Assembly (NCBI GenBank): GCA_903856295.1
Contig: CAIOBP010000025.1
Span: 1-64,000 of the forward strand
Source: an uncultured Rhodospirillales bacterium
Lineage (GTDB): Bacteria > Pseudomonadota > Alphaproteobacteria > Azospirillales > Azospirillaceae
DNA length: 64,000 bases
Direction of reading: 5' to 3'
Position 1 is the stretch's first letter, and each line of letters opens with the position of its first letter. The translations under genes and the position numbers were made by a program. Shown piece after piece: positions 41,471 to 49,649 of the stretch. Under the pieces are notes generated by a model. The model was not told the origin of the DNA and made no database searches. It saw only the letters and a list, made by a program, of their open reading frames with translations.

Positions 41471-42642
41471 AATGCCGCCTCTTCCTGCGCCAGCGCGGCG
41501 GCAGTGCGATCCAGGATGGCGATGGCCTCATTGACCTCGGCCGGACCGACGATCAGCGGCGGCAGAAAGCGCACGACATTGTCGCTGGCGACCACCGCCA
41601 GCAGACCCTGGCTGCGCAGCGCATCGACCACTTTGGTGTTGGCGGGAATGCACTTCACGCCGCGCATCAGCCCGATGCCGCGCGCCTCCTCCTCGAACAC
41701 CGCGGGATGCCGCTGGACCAGCGCCGCGAGTTCCCGCCCGAGCAGTTCGCCGGTGGCCTCGACCCGAGCCAGAAAGCCCGGTTCGGTCACCACCTCGAGC
41801 ACGGCGTTGGCCACGGCCATGGCCAGCGGATTGCCGCCGAAGGTCGAGCCATGACTGCCCGCGCCCATGCCGCGCGCAGCCGCCTCGGTGGCAAGGCAGG
41901 CGCCGACCGGAAAACCGCCGCCCAGCCCCTTGGCCAAGCACATCACGTCGGGGGTGATGCCCGACCATTCATAGGCGAACAGCTTGCCGGTGCGACCGAT
42001 GCCGCTCTGAACCTCGTCGAAATAAAGCAGCAGGCCGAACTCATCGCACATCGCCCGCAGGCCGCGCAGATAGTCGGCGGTGGCGGTGCGGATGCCGCCC
42101 TCGCCCTGCACCGGCTCGACGCAGATCGCGGCGGTTTCGGCGGTGATGGCGGCGCGCATCTCGTTGAGATTGCCGAACGACACCTGATCGAAGCCATCGA
42201 GCAGCGGCCCGAAGCCCTTGACCAGCTTTTCCTGCTTGGCCGCCGAAACCGCCGCCATGGTCCGGCCGTGAAAGCCGCCGGCGCAAGTAATCACGCGATA
42301 GCGTTCGGGCTGGTCGCTCTCATGGAAATACTTGCGAATCACCTTGAGCCCGCACTCCCAGGCCTCGGCGCCGGAATTGCAGAAAAAGGCGGTGTCGGCG
42401 AAGCTGTTGGCGATCAGGCGCGCCGACAGCGACTCCTGCCCGGCGATGCGAAACAGGTTCGAGGTGTGCCAGACCTTGCCGGCCTGATCGGTCAGAGCCT
42501 TGACCAGACGCGGATGGGCGTGCCCCAGCGAACTCACGGCAACGCCGCCGTGAAAATCCAGGTAGCGGTGACCCGCGGCATCGAAAAGAAAAACCCCCTC
42601 ACCGCGCTCGAACATGACATCGGCGCGGGTGTAGGTCGGCAT
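41467..42642 (-). CDS. argD: Acetylornithine aminotransferase
   Basis: Class III aminotransferase; [44 protein letters not shown]. Confidence 0.94.
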   Translation of the reverse strand: MPTYTRADVMFERGEGVFLFDAAGHRYLDFHGGVAVSSLGHAHPRLVKALTDQAGKVWHTSNLFRIAGQESLSARLIANSFADTAFFCNSGAEAWECGLKVIRKYFHESDQPERYRVITCAGGFHGRTMAAVSAAKQEKLVKGFGPLLDGFDQVSFGNLNEMRAAITAETAAICVEPVQGEGGIRTATADYLRGLRAMCDEFGLLLYFDEVQSGIGRTGKLFAYEWSGITPDVMCLAKGLGGGFPVGACLATEAAARGMGAGSHGSTFGGNPLAMAVANAVLEVVTEPGFLARVEATGELLGRELAALVQRHPAVFEEEARGIGLMRGVKCIPANTKVVDALRSQGLLAVVASDNVVRFLPPLIVGPAEVNEAIAILDRTAAALAQEEAAL

Positions 42643-42812
42643 CACTGCGGAAATCACGAAACAGCTCCACATCAAGGCCCCGGCAGGGACCGCCGATAAA
42701 AGCGCAGCTTATCAAAAAAGAGCCGCCGACTGTCAACCGCTTCGGACGCGCCGGCGGGGATTCTTATTGCCACCGCGACAATTGCGGCGCAGCCCGTAAT
42801 CCCCCCCCGGGG

Positions 42813-42842
42813 CGCGGCGCTGCCAAACGCGGCGCTGCCAAA
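42813..42842. repeat. Perfect 2 x 15-bp tandem repeat in divergent intergenic region
   Basis: CGCGGCGCTGCCAAA twice consecutively. Confidence 0.85.
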
Positions 42843-43024
42843 TCTTGACTCCCGTGCGTGGCGGGCCGATCATCGGCGGCGGAGGCGGGGGCGCACGATG
42901 ACCCCTGAACGCGAAGCCGGGCTCGTCGTGAAGAGCGGTATGCCGATCGACTAGGTGCCGCAGCTTCCGGGCCGAGCAGAAGACCCCGGGCGAGCGCGAT
43001 GCGCGGGGCGGTGGAGGCAGGGCG

Positions 43025-44242
43025 ATGAGCGTGGTGTGGGCGGAGCGGCTGGCCGGACGGCTGGCCGGCATGAAGGCCTCGGAAATTCGTGAACTGCTCA
43101 AGGTGATCGAGCGGCCGGAGATCATTTCCTTTGCCGGCGGCATTCCCGACCCCGCGCTGTTTCCCCACGCCGAACTCGCGGCGGCTTATCAGCGGGTGAT
43201 GGCGAGCAATTCGCTGCGCTCGGTGGCGCTGCAATATTCGGTCAGCGAGGGCTGGCTGCCGCTGCGCGAGTTCATCTGCGAGCAGCAGAACCGGGGCGGA
43301 CTCGGCGCCACCCCCGACAATGTCGTGGTCACCAGCGGCTCGCAGCAGGGGCTGGAGTTTCTGGGCAAGCTGTTCATCGGCCCCGGCGATCTGGTGGCGG
43401 TGACCCGCCCGACCTATCTCGGCGCCCTTCAGGCCTTCGCGCCCTACGAGCCACGCTATCTCTCGGTGCCGGTGGATGAGGAGGGCGTGCTGCCCGACGC
43501 TCTGGAAGCGGCGTTCCGCCAGGGGCCGAAATTCTTCTATCTGGTGCCCGATTTCCAGAATCCCAACGGCATCACCACCTCGCTGGCCCGGCGCCGGGCG
43601 GTGATCGGCTTGGCCCAGCGCTACGGCGTGCCGGTGATCGAGGACGCCGCTTATACCGAGTTGCGCTACGATGGCGAGCACCTGCCCTCCCTGATCGCTC
43701 TCGACGCCGACCTGTCCGGCCCGGGCGAGGGCTTCCGGCCCAGCCATGTCATCTACGCCGGAACCTTCTCGAAAACCGTGGCCCCGGCGCTGCGGGTCGG
43801 CTGGCTGACCGGTCCGGCCGAAGTGATTCACAAACTGGTGCTGATGAAACAGGCCGGCGATCTCCATTCCTCGACCATCAACCAGATCGTGCTGACCGAC
43901 GTGGTGCGGGACATCTGGCCCGAGTTGACCGCCCGCCTCCGCGCCAGCTACCGCTTGCGCCGGGATGCCATGCTGGCCGCGCTCGAGCGCTGGTTTCCGC
44001 CCGGCACCCGCTGGACCCACCCGGCCGGCGGCCTGTTCGTCTGGCTGGAATTGCCCGAGAGCGTCGACGGTACCCGCCTGCTCGAGCGGGCGATCTCCGA
44101 GGTCAACGTCGCCTTCGTGCCCGGCGCCGCCTTCCATGCCGACCGCAGCGGCGCCAATACCTGCCGGCTCAGCTTCTCGATGGTCGGGCCGGATGTCATC
44201 GACGAGGGCATCCGCCGGCTGTCAACGCTTCTGCCCAGGTGA
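43025..44242 (+). CDS. PLP-dependent aminotransferase class I/II (2-aminoadipate/LysN-like)
   Basis: RPEIISFAGGIPDPALFP; LQYSVSEGWLPLREFIC; YAGTFSKTVAPALRVGWLTGP. Confidence 0.9.
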   Translation: MSVVWAERLAGRLAGMKASEIRELLKVIERPEIISFAGGIPDPALFPHAELAAAYQRVMASNSLRSVALQYSVSEGWLPLREFICEQQNRGGLGATPDNVVVTSGSQQGLEFLGKLFIGPGDLVAVTRPTYLGALQAFAPYEPRYLSVPVDEEGVLPDALEAAFRQGPKFFYLVPDFQNPNGITTSLARRRAVIGLAQRYGVPVIEDAAYTELRYDGEHLPSLIALDADLSGPGEGFRPSHVIYAGTFSKTVAPALRVGWLTGPAEVIHKLVLMKQAGDLHSSTINQIVLTDVVRDIWPELTARLRASYRLRRDAMLAALERWFPPGTRWTHPAGGLFVWLELPESVDGTRLLERAISEVNVAFVPGAAFHADRSGANTCRLSFSMVGPDVIDEGIRRLSTLLPR

Positions 44243-44245
44243 GAC

Positions 44246-44635
44246 ATGGCCGATATTCTGGTTGTCGACGACAATTCCGCGGTGCGCATGGCCTACCGCC
44301 TGCTGCTGAAAACCGCCGGCCACGCCGTCACCGAGGCGGTGGACGGCGCCGACGCCATCGCCAAGCTGGAAGCCAACCGCTTCGATCTGGTCGTCACCGA
44401 TCTCTGGATGCCCGGCATCGACGGCTTCGGCGTGATTGCCGAGTCCAAGCGCCGCTACCCCGCAACCCCGGTGCTGGCCCTGACCGGCGGCGCCGTCGGC
44501 ACCACCGCCAAGGACCCGATCGAGCGCGCCCGCACCGCCGGAGCCGATCATGTCATCGAAAAACCGATGCTCGGCGACGGCCTGCTGGCGCCGATCAACA
44601 GCCTGCTGGCCGGAGCCGGGGACTTAACTCGATGA
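44246..44635 (+). CDS. Single-domain response regulator
   Basis: MADILVVDDNSAVRMAYRLLLKTAGHAVTEA..DLVVTDLWMPGIDGFGV. Confidence 0.92.
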   Translation: MADILVVDDNSAVRMAYRLLLKTAGHAVTEAVDGADAIAKLEANRFDLVVTDLWMPGIDGFGVIAESKRRYPATPVLALTGGAVGTTAKDPIERARTAGADHVIEKPMLGDGLLAPINSLLAGAGDLTR

Positions 44636-44663
44636 GCGATCCCGCCATAACAACGGAGTCATC

Positions 44664-44727
44664 TCATTAAGGGCACGGGTCATTAAGGGCACGGGTCATT
44701 AAGGGCACGGGTCATTAAGGGCACGGG
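44664..44727. repeat. Four perfect 16-bp tandem repeats
   Basis: TCATTAAGGGCACGGG repeated 4x without mismatch. Confidence 0.98.
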
Positions 44728-44772
44728 GAAGCATTCTGGGAGCGAATTGAACAGACCGCCGAACATTACAAT

Positions 44773-44795
44773 GCTAGAAATATTGCAATACTAGC
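44773..44795. promoter_or_regulatory. Operator-like palindrome upstream of small membrane protein
   Basis: GCTAGAAATATTGCAATACTAGC, AT-rich, followed by GGAGG and the start codon at 44813. Confidence 0.5.
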
Positions 44796-44812
44796 AACAA
44801 GGAGGTCAGGCC

Positions 44813-45040
44813 ATGAGCACGATGGTTGCAGAGGTGTATGATGCCCTTCGAGACGCAGGAGCCAGCGAGGAGAAGGCTCGCAAGGCTGCTGAGGTAATGG
44901 CGAGTTTCGACACGCAGCATCAGGACATTCGTCATGAGTTTGCCGTCCTGCGTGGAGAGTTCAGTACGGTGAAATGGATGCTGGCCACCAATATGACGAT
45001 GACGCTGCTCGTTCTTGGCAAACTGTTTCTGGTGCATTGA
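44813..45040 (+). CDS. Small DUF1640-like coiled-coil/TM protein (75 aa)
   Basis: VYDALRDAGASEEKARKAAEVMA + coiled coil + C-terminal TM (KWMLATNMTMTLLVLGKLFLVH); AAGGAGG upstream. Confidence 0.7.
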   Translation: MSTMVAEVYDALRDAGASEEKARKAAEVMASFDTQHQDIRHEFAVLRGEFSTVKWMLATNMTMTLLVLGKLFLVH

Positions 45041-45043
45041 GTC

Positions 45044-46243
45044 ATGGTCGACCGCTCGGGCTGTGTGTTCGACAGCGTGATCGTGTCCGGCGGCGACGGG
45101 AAGAATTCCGCCGATTGGGCGGATACCTTTCTCAGGGACATTCATCAGGGCTTTCAGGCGCTCGGCCTGGAGTCGGTGCATCTCCGTCAGAATGAAACCA
45201 CCCGGCATCTGCTGGCGCAGATCGGCCGGGACTGGTTCGCCCGGGGCAAGACCTTCTTTCTCTTCGATCTCAATGCCAAGATACCGGTGCTGACCCGGCC
45301 GGGCACCGGCCCGCTGCCGCGCTTCTCGCTGATCGTCGATCATCCCTGGAGCCAAGCCCACCTCACCGGCTTTCATGAGCGCAACCTGCTGGGCGTCGTC
45401 GATCGCGGCTATGTCGGCGTTCCGGGCTACGGCCGGGTGCGGCGGGTGTTCCTGCCCCATGGCGGGCCGCCGGCGCCCGATGAGCCGATAACCGGCGACC
45501 GCCCGATCGATGTCGTGTTCTCGGGCAACATCATCATGGACACCGCCCTGCCGCCCGCCGAGTACGCCGAAGGCGACGCGGTGGTCAAAACCATCGTGAC
45601 CGACGCGGTGGAGCGCATTGTCGAGGGCGGCGCGGAACCGGGGGCCGGGCTGTGCCAAGCGCTGGAGAAAAGCGGCTTCGCCATCGCCGCGCTCGATGCC
45701 AAGACCGCCGAGACCTTGGTCAACATCGTCTCCGGCTACAGCCAGTCGGTGTTCCGGGAGCGGGTGCTGAACGGCTTGCGCGGCCTGCGCGTCTGCCTGG
45801 TCGGGCATGTCTGCGAGCGGCTGGGCCGCCAGTTGCCCGAGACCTTTTTTCAGGAAACCTACCGGACCTTCACCGATGTCCGCGCCCTGTTCCGGCAATC
45901 GAAGATCGCCCTCAATATCGCTCACAAGTTCCCCGACGGCGCGCATGAAAGAATCTGGTACGGCATGGCCAATGGCTGCGCCGTGCTGACCAACACCACG
46001 CCGTATCTCCGGGAGTCCTTTGTCGAGGACGAGAGCATGCTGTTTTATCAGCGCTGCGACCTCGACACCCGCAAGATTGCCGAGTTCGTCAAGTCCGGCA
46101 AGACCGGCGCCATTGCCCAGGCCGCCCTGCCGATCTACCGTGCGCAGCACACTTGGACCCACCGGGCCCAAACCGTCGTCGGGACCATGAACGCCGTCTG
46201 GCCCGATGCCCGCGCCGCCTTGCAGACACTCTTTCAAGTCTGA
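45044..46243 (+). CDS. Glycosyltransferase-like protein (CgeB-type C-terminal)
   Basis: FRQSKIALNIAHKFPDGAHERIWYGMANGCAVLTNTTPYLRESFVEDESMLFY. Confidence 0.7.
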   Translation: MVDRSGCVFDSVIVSGGDGKNSADWADTFLRDIHQGFQALGLESVHLRQNETTRHLLAQIGRDWFARGKTFFLFDLNAKIPVLTRPGTGPLPRFSLIVDHPWSQAHLTGFHERNLLGVVDRGYVGVPGYGRVRRVFLPHGGPPAPDEPITGDRPIDVVFSGNIIMDTALPPAEYAEGDAVVKTIVTDAVERIVEGGAEPGAGLCQALEKSGFAIAALDAKTAETLVNIVSGYSQSVFRERVLNGLRGLRVCLVGHVCERLGRQLPETFFQETYRTFTDVRALFRQSKIALNIAHKFPDGAHERIWYGMANGCAVLTNTTPYLRESFVEDESMLFYQRCDLDTRKIAEFVKSGKTGAIAQAALPIYRAQHTWTHRAQTVVGTMNAVWPDARAALQTLFQV

Positions 46244-46270
46244 CACGCCCCCGGCTGCTGGCAAGACGGC

Positions 46271-46300
46271 TTGACGCTCTTGTTCTCCGGCCGGTAAAAC
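46271..46300 (+). promoter_or_regulatory. Candidate sigma70-type promoter for metZ leader
   Basis: TTGACG-N18-TAAAAC placing a TSS just before the SAM-II aptamer. Confidence 0.45.
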
Positions 46301-46304
46301 AGTT

Positions 46305-46366
46305 GCGCGTGGTGATTTGCGCGGCCGACTTGCGGACCACGCCGTGAAAATAGTCCGCTAAAGAGG
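46305..46366 (+). ncRNA. SAM-II riboswitch upstream of metZ
   Basis: GCGTGGTGATTTG..CCGACTTGCGGACCACG..AAAATAGTCCGCTAAAGAG matches SAM-II core (GTGGTGATTTG / TTGC..ACCAC / GCTAAAGA). Confidence 0.9.
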
Positions 46367-46367
46367 C

Positions 46368-46386
46368 CCGGATGCTGGTCATCCGG
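46368..46386 (+). promoter_or_regulatory. Perfect hairpin between SAM-II aptamer and metZ start
   Basis: CCGGATG-CTGGT-CATCCGG, 7-bp stem, no T-tract. Confidence 0.75.
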
Positions 46387-46394
46387 CGGAAAGG

Positions 46395-47618
46395 GTGACC
46401 GTCCCCATGTTCTCCAAGATCGACGACAAACACGCGCGCCGCCGGACCCGGCCGTTGCGCCCGCAATCCCAACTGGTCCATGGCGCCAGCCTGCGCTCGG
46501 GGTTCGACGAAACCAGCGAGGCGATTTTCCAGACCTCGGGCTACGTCTACAACCGTGCCGAGGATGCCGAGAGCGCCTTCGCCACCGATGGCCAGCGCTA
46601 CGTCTATTCCCGTTTCCGCAACCCCACCGTGGCCATGTTCGAGCAACGGATGGCGCTGTATGAGGGCTCGGAAAACGCCTTCGCCACCGCCAGCGGCATG
46701 GCGGCGGTGTTCGCGGCGGTGATCTCCGGGCTCAAGGCCGGCGACCGGTTGGTGGCGCCGCGGGCGCTGTTCGGCTCCTGCCTCTACATCTGCAAGGATC
46801 TGGCGCCGAAATATGGCATCGAGGCGGTGATCATCGACGGCTGCGATCTGGAACAATGGAAGCAGGCGCTCTCGAAGCCGACCCAACTGGTGTTTCTCGA
46901 AACCCCCTCCAACCCGACCCTGGAGGTGATCGACCTGCGGACGGTGTGCGATCTCGCCCACAAGGCCGGGGCGCTGGTGGTGGTCGACAACGTCTTCGCG
47001 ACTCCGGTGCTGCAAAAGCCGCTGCAACTGGGCGCCGACGTCGTGGTCTATTCGGCGACCAAGCATATCGACGGTCAGGGCCGCTGCCTGGGCGGCGTCA
47101 TCCTGTGTTCGAACGCCTTTGCCGAGGTGGTCCACCCGTTCCTGCGCCACACCGGGCCGACGCTCAGCCCATTCAATGCCTGGGTGCTGCTCAAGGGACT
47201 GGAAACCCTGGAGCTACGGGTTCATGCCCAATCCGCCAACGCCGGCAAGGTCGCGCGCTTCCTCGCCGGCCACAGCCGGATCAGGCGCACGGTTTATCCC
47301 GGCCTGGAGAGCCACCCCCAGCACGCCCTGGCCAAGGCCCAGATGTCCGGCTTCGGCACCCTGATCGCCTTCGACGTCGATGGCGGCAAGACCGAGGCGT
47401 TCAAGCTCATGAACGCGCTGGAGCTGATTCTGATCTCCAACAATCTGGGCGACTCCAAGAGCCTGATCACCCATCCCGCCACCAGCACCCATCAGCGCCT
47501 GACCGACGAGGAGCGGGCGCGGGTGGGCATTTTCCCCGGCACCATCCGGCTGTCGGTCGGGCTCGAGGATGCCGATGATCTGGTCGAGGACTTGGAGCAG
47601 GCCCTGGCCGGGTTGTGA
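46395..47618 (+). CDS. metZ: O-succinylhomoserine sulfhydrylase (GTG 46395 or ATG 46407)
   Basis: Cys/Met metabolism PLP enzyme; YSATKHIDGQGRCLGGVIL; DSKSLITHPATSTHQRL; SAM-II leader. Confidence 0.94.
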   Translation: MTVPMFSKIDDKHARRRTRPLRPQSQLVHGASLRSGFDETSEAIFQTSGYVYNRAEDAESAFATDGQRYVYSRFRNPTVAMFEQRMALYEGSENAFATASGMAAVFAAVISGLKAGDRLVAPRALFGSCLYICKDLAPKYGIEAVIIDGCDLEQWKQALSKPTQLVFLETPSNPTLEVIDLRTVCDLAHKAGALVVVDNVFATPVLQKPLQLGADVVVYSATKHIDGQGRCLGGVILCSNAFAEVVHPFLRHTGPTLSPFNAWVLLKGLETLELRVHAQSANAGKVARFLAGHSRIRRTVYPGLESHPQHALAKAQMSGFGTLIAFDVDGGKTEAFKLMNALELILISNNLGDSKSLITHPATSTHQRLTDEERARVGIFPGTIRLSVGLEDADDLVEDLEQALAGL

Positions 47619-47653
47619 TACAAGCGGGGGGCGACCACCACCCGCCCCCCGCC

Positions 47654-48901
47654 ATGCCCCTGCTGCCGCCCCAGCCCTGGATGACCGCGCCCGAGAGCCG
47701 TCTCGTCATGACCGCTCTCGGCGCGGCGCGCTTCGTCGGCGGCTGTGTCCGCGACGCCCTGCTCGGGTTGCCGGTCTCCGACATCGACATCGCCAGCCCT
47801 CATCCGCCGGACGAAGTGACCCGCCGACTCGAGGCCGTGCGCGTCCGGGTGATCCCCACCGGTATCAAGCATGGCACCGTCACCGCCGTGACCGCTGGCC
47901 GGCATTTTGAAATCACCACCCTGCGCCGCGACTTGGCCTGCGACGGCCGCCACGCCGAGATCGCCTTCACCGATGATTGGCGCGAGGATGCGGCGCGGCG
48001 CGATTTCACCATCAACGCCCTCTCCTGCACCCTCGAGGGCGAGGTGTTCGACCCATTCGACGGTATCGGCGATCTTGCCGCCCGGCGGGTGCGCTTCATC
48101 GGCCGGGCCGAAGACCGGTTGCGCGAAGACCTGTTGCGACTGCTGCGCCATTTCAGATTTTACGCCAGATATGGCGGTGAGAGTCCCGACCCGGAAGCGC
48201 TCGCCGCCTGTCAGGCACTGGCGCCACTGTTGAACGGCTTATCGGGAGAACGGGTGCGGGCTGAACTGTTTCGCCTGCTCACCGGACCACGCCCGGCCGA
48301 AGTTTGGGCCCTCATGGTAACGGCGGGACTTCCGCCCCATCTGCTGCCCGCCGCCACCCGGGTTGCCCGGCTCGACACTCTGCTCTCCCTGGAGCGGCAC
48401 CTGAGTCTGGAGGGGCCGGAGCGCGCCGTGGTTCGTCTGGCAGCACTGCTGGACACCGATGGCGCCGGGGTATTGGCGGCGGCGAAACGGCTGCGGCTGT
48501 CGGTGGCCGAGCGCGCGCGGCTGGTCGCCCTGGTCGCCCCGACGGTCGCGGTCGATCCCCGCGACTCGCCAGCGGCGCTACGCCGGGCCGCGGCGGCCCT
48601 GGGCGATGGCGCGCGCTTCCTGGATTTGGCGCTGCTGGGCGCGGCGACGACGGGCAGCGAAGCCGGATGGCTCGATCGGATCACGACGGTCCTGGACGGT
48701 TGGCGCAGCGCGCCGTTTCCGGTCAGCGGCGCCGATGCGCTGGCGCTGGGCGTGGCGCCGGGACCGGACCTCGGACGCCTGCTCGCCGACGTGCGCGACT
48801 GGTGGGCCGAACAAAATTTTAGCCCCGATCGCGCCGCGTGCACTGCCGAACTGGGGCGACTCGTGGCGCGGCGAGGCAAAGCCCGCCGAAGCCCGGCCTA
48901 A
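47654..48901 (+). CDS. CCA tRNA nucleotidyltransferase/poly(A) polymerase family
   Basis: FVGGCVRDALLGLPVSDIDIAS; RRDFTINALSCTLEGEVFDPFDGIGDL; RLREDLLRLLRHFRFYARYG. Confidence 0.92.
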   Translation: MPLLPPQPWMTAPESRLVMTALGAARFVGGCVRDALLGLPVSDIDIASPHPPDEVTRRLEAVRVRVIPTGIKHGTVTAVTAGRHFEITTLRRDLACDGRHAEIAFTDDWREDAARRDFTINALSCTLEGEVFDPFDGIGDLAARRVRFIGRAEDRLREDLLRLLRHFRFYARYGGESPDPEALAACQALAPLLNGLSGERVRAELFRLLTGPRPAEVWALMVTAGLPPHLLPAATRVARLDTLLSLERHLSLEGPERAVVRLAALLDTDGAGVLAAAKRLRLSVAERARLVALVAPTVAVDPRDSPAALRRAAAALGDGARFLDLALLGAATTGSEAGWLDRITTVLDGWRSAPFPVSGADALALGVAPGPDLGRLLADVRDWWAEQNFSPDRAACTAELGRLVARRGKARRSPA

Positions 48902-49069
48902 ACTACCGCGTTGCAAAACAAAGATTTTTGGTGACGAAAGCCCTTGGGGTGGGTAAAGTTGCTTACAGTAAAGGCGCGCGGGACAAGCCCGGATAAAAGG
49001 GCGGCCGTAGAGCCAAGAAAAGCGGCCTGGGTTTCGGGAGGAAGCGCCAGGACGGTGTCGGGGGTTCCG

Positions 49070-49089
49070 TCAGCGGCTGTAGCCGCTGA
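49070..49089. repeat. Perfect palindrome spanning the tag stop codon
   Basis: TCAGCGGCT-GT-AGCCGCTGA (9-bp arms). Confidence 0.85.
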
Positions 49090-49642
49090 AACCGTTGCGA
49101 CAGGCAACCTGCCAAGGTGGATCGATGGCTTCGAGCCAGGCGAACACCGGGCAGTCGGGCTGATGGGCACCGGGCAGGTAGCCGATGCTCATCAGAAATT
49201 CCCCAACCACCTCGCCACCCATGAAGACCAGATTGGCGCGGAACAGGCTCAGCCAATCGGCCTTGGCGCGAGGGTGGTGCGCGGCGATCCAGGCCGCGAA
49301 CGAGCCGGCCTCATCTTGAAGGCGCAGCAGGCGGCGGGCATTTTCGATCACCGCGTCGACCTTGCGCCGGTTGCGGATGATGCCGGCATCGGCGAGCAGG
49401 CGGGCGCGCTCGGCCTCGCCATAGGCCGCGACCCGCGCGATCTCGAAATCATCGAAGGCGGCACGGAAGGCGGCGCGCTTTTTCAGCACGGTCAGCCACG
49501 ACAGCCCGGCCTGATTGATCTCCAGGGCCAGACGCTCGAACAGCGCCCGGTCGCAGCTCACGGGAAAGCCGTATTCCTGGTCGTGATAGGGTTCGTGCCA
49601 GGGGTGCCCCGGCGCGTCCCGGCAATAGACGATCGCAGCCAT
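49070..49642 (-). CDS. tag: DNA-3-methyladenine glycosylase I
   Basis: YCRDAPGHPWHEPYHDQEYGFPVSCDRALFERLALEINQAGLSWLTVLKKRAAFRAAFDDF. Confidence 0.95.
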   Translation of the reverse strand: MAAIVYCRDAPGHPWHEPYHDQEYGFPVSCDRALFERLALEINQAGLSWLTVLKKRAAFRAAFDDFEIARVAAYGEAERARLLADAGIIRNRRKVDAVIENARRLLRLQDEAGSFAAWIAAHHPRAKADWLSLFRANLVFMGGEVVGEFLMSIGYLPGAHQPDCPVFAWLEAIDPPWQVACRNGFSGYSR

Positions 49643-49649
49643 GGCGAAA

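Noticed and set aside
44664-44727. CRISPR array
   Set aside because: Units are contiguous 16-mers with no spacers.
48898-49170. Minus-strand 90-aa ORF between cca and tag
   Set aside because: Overlaps tag, no motif, no convincing RBS; more likely intergenic.
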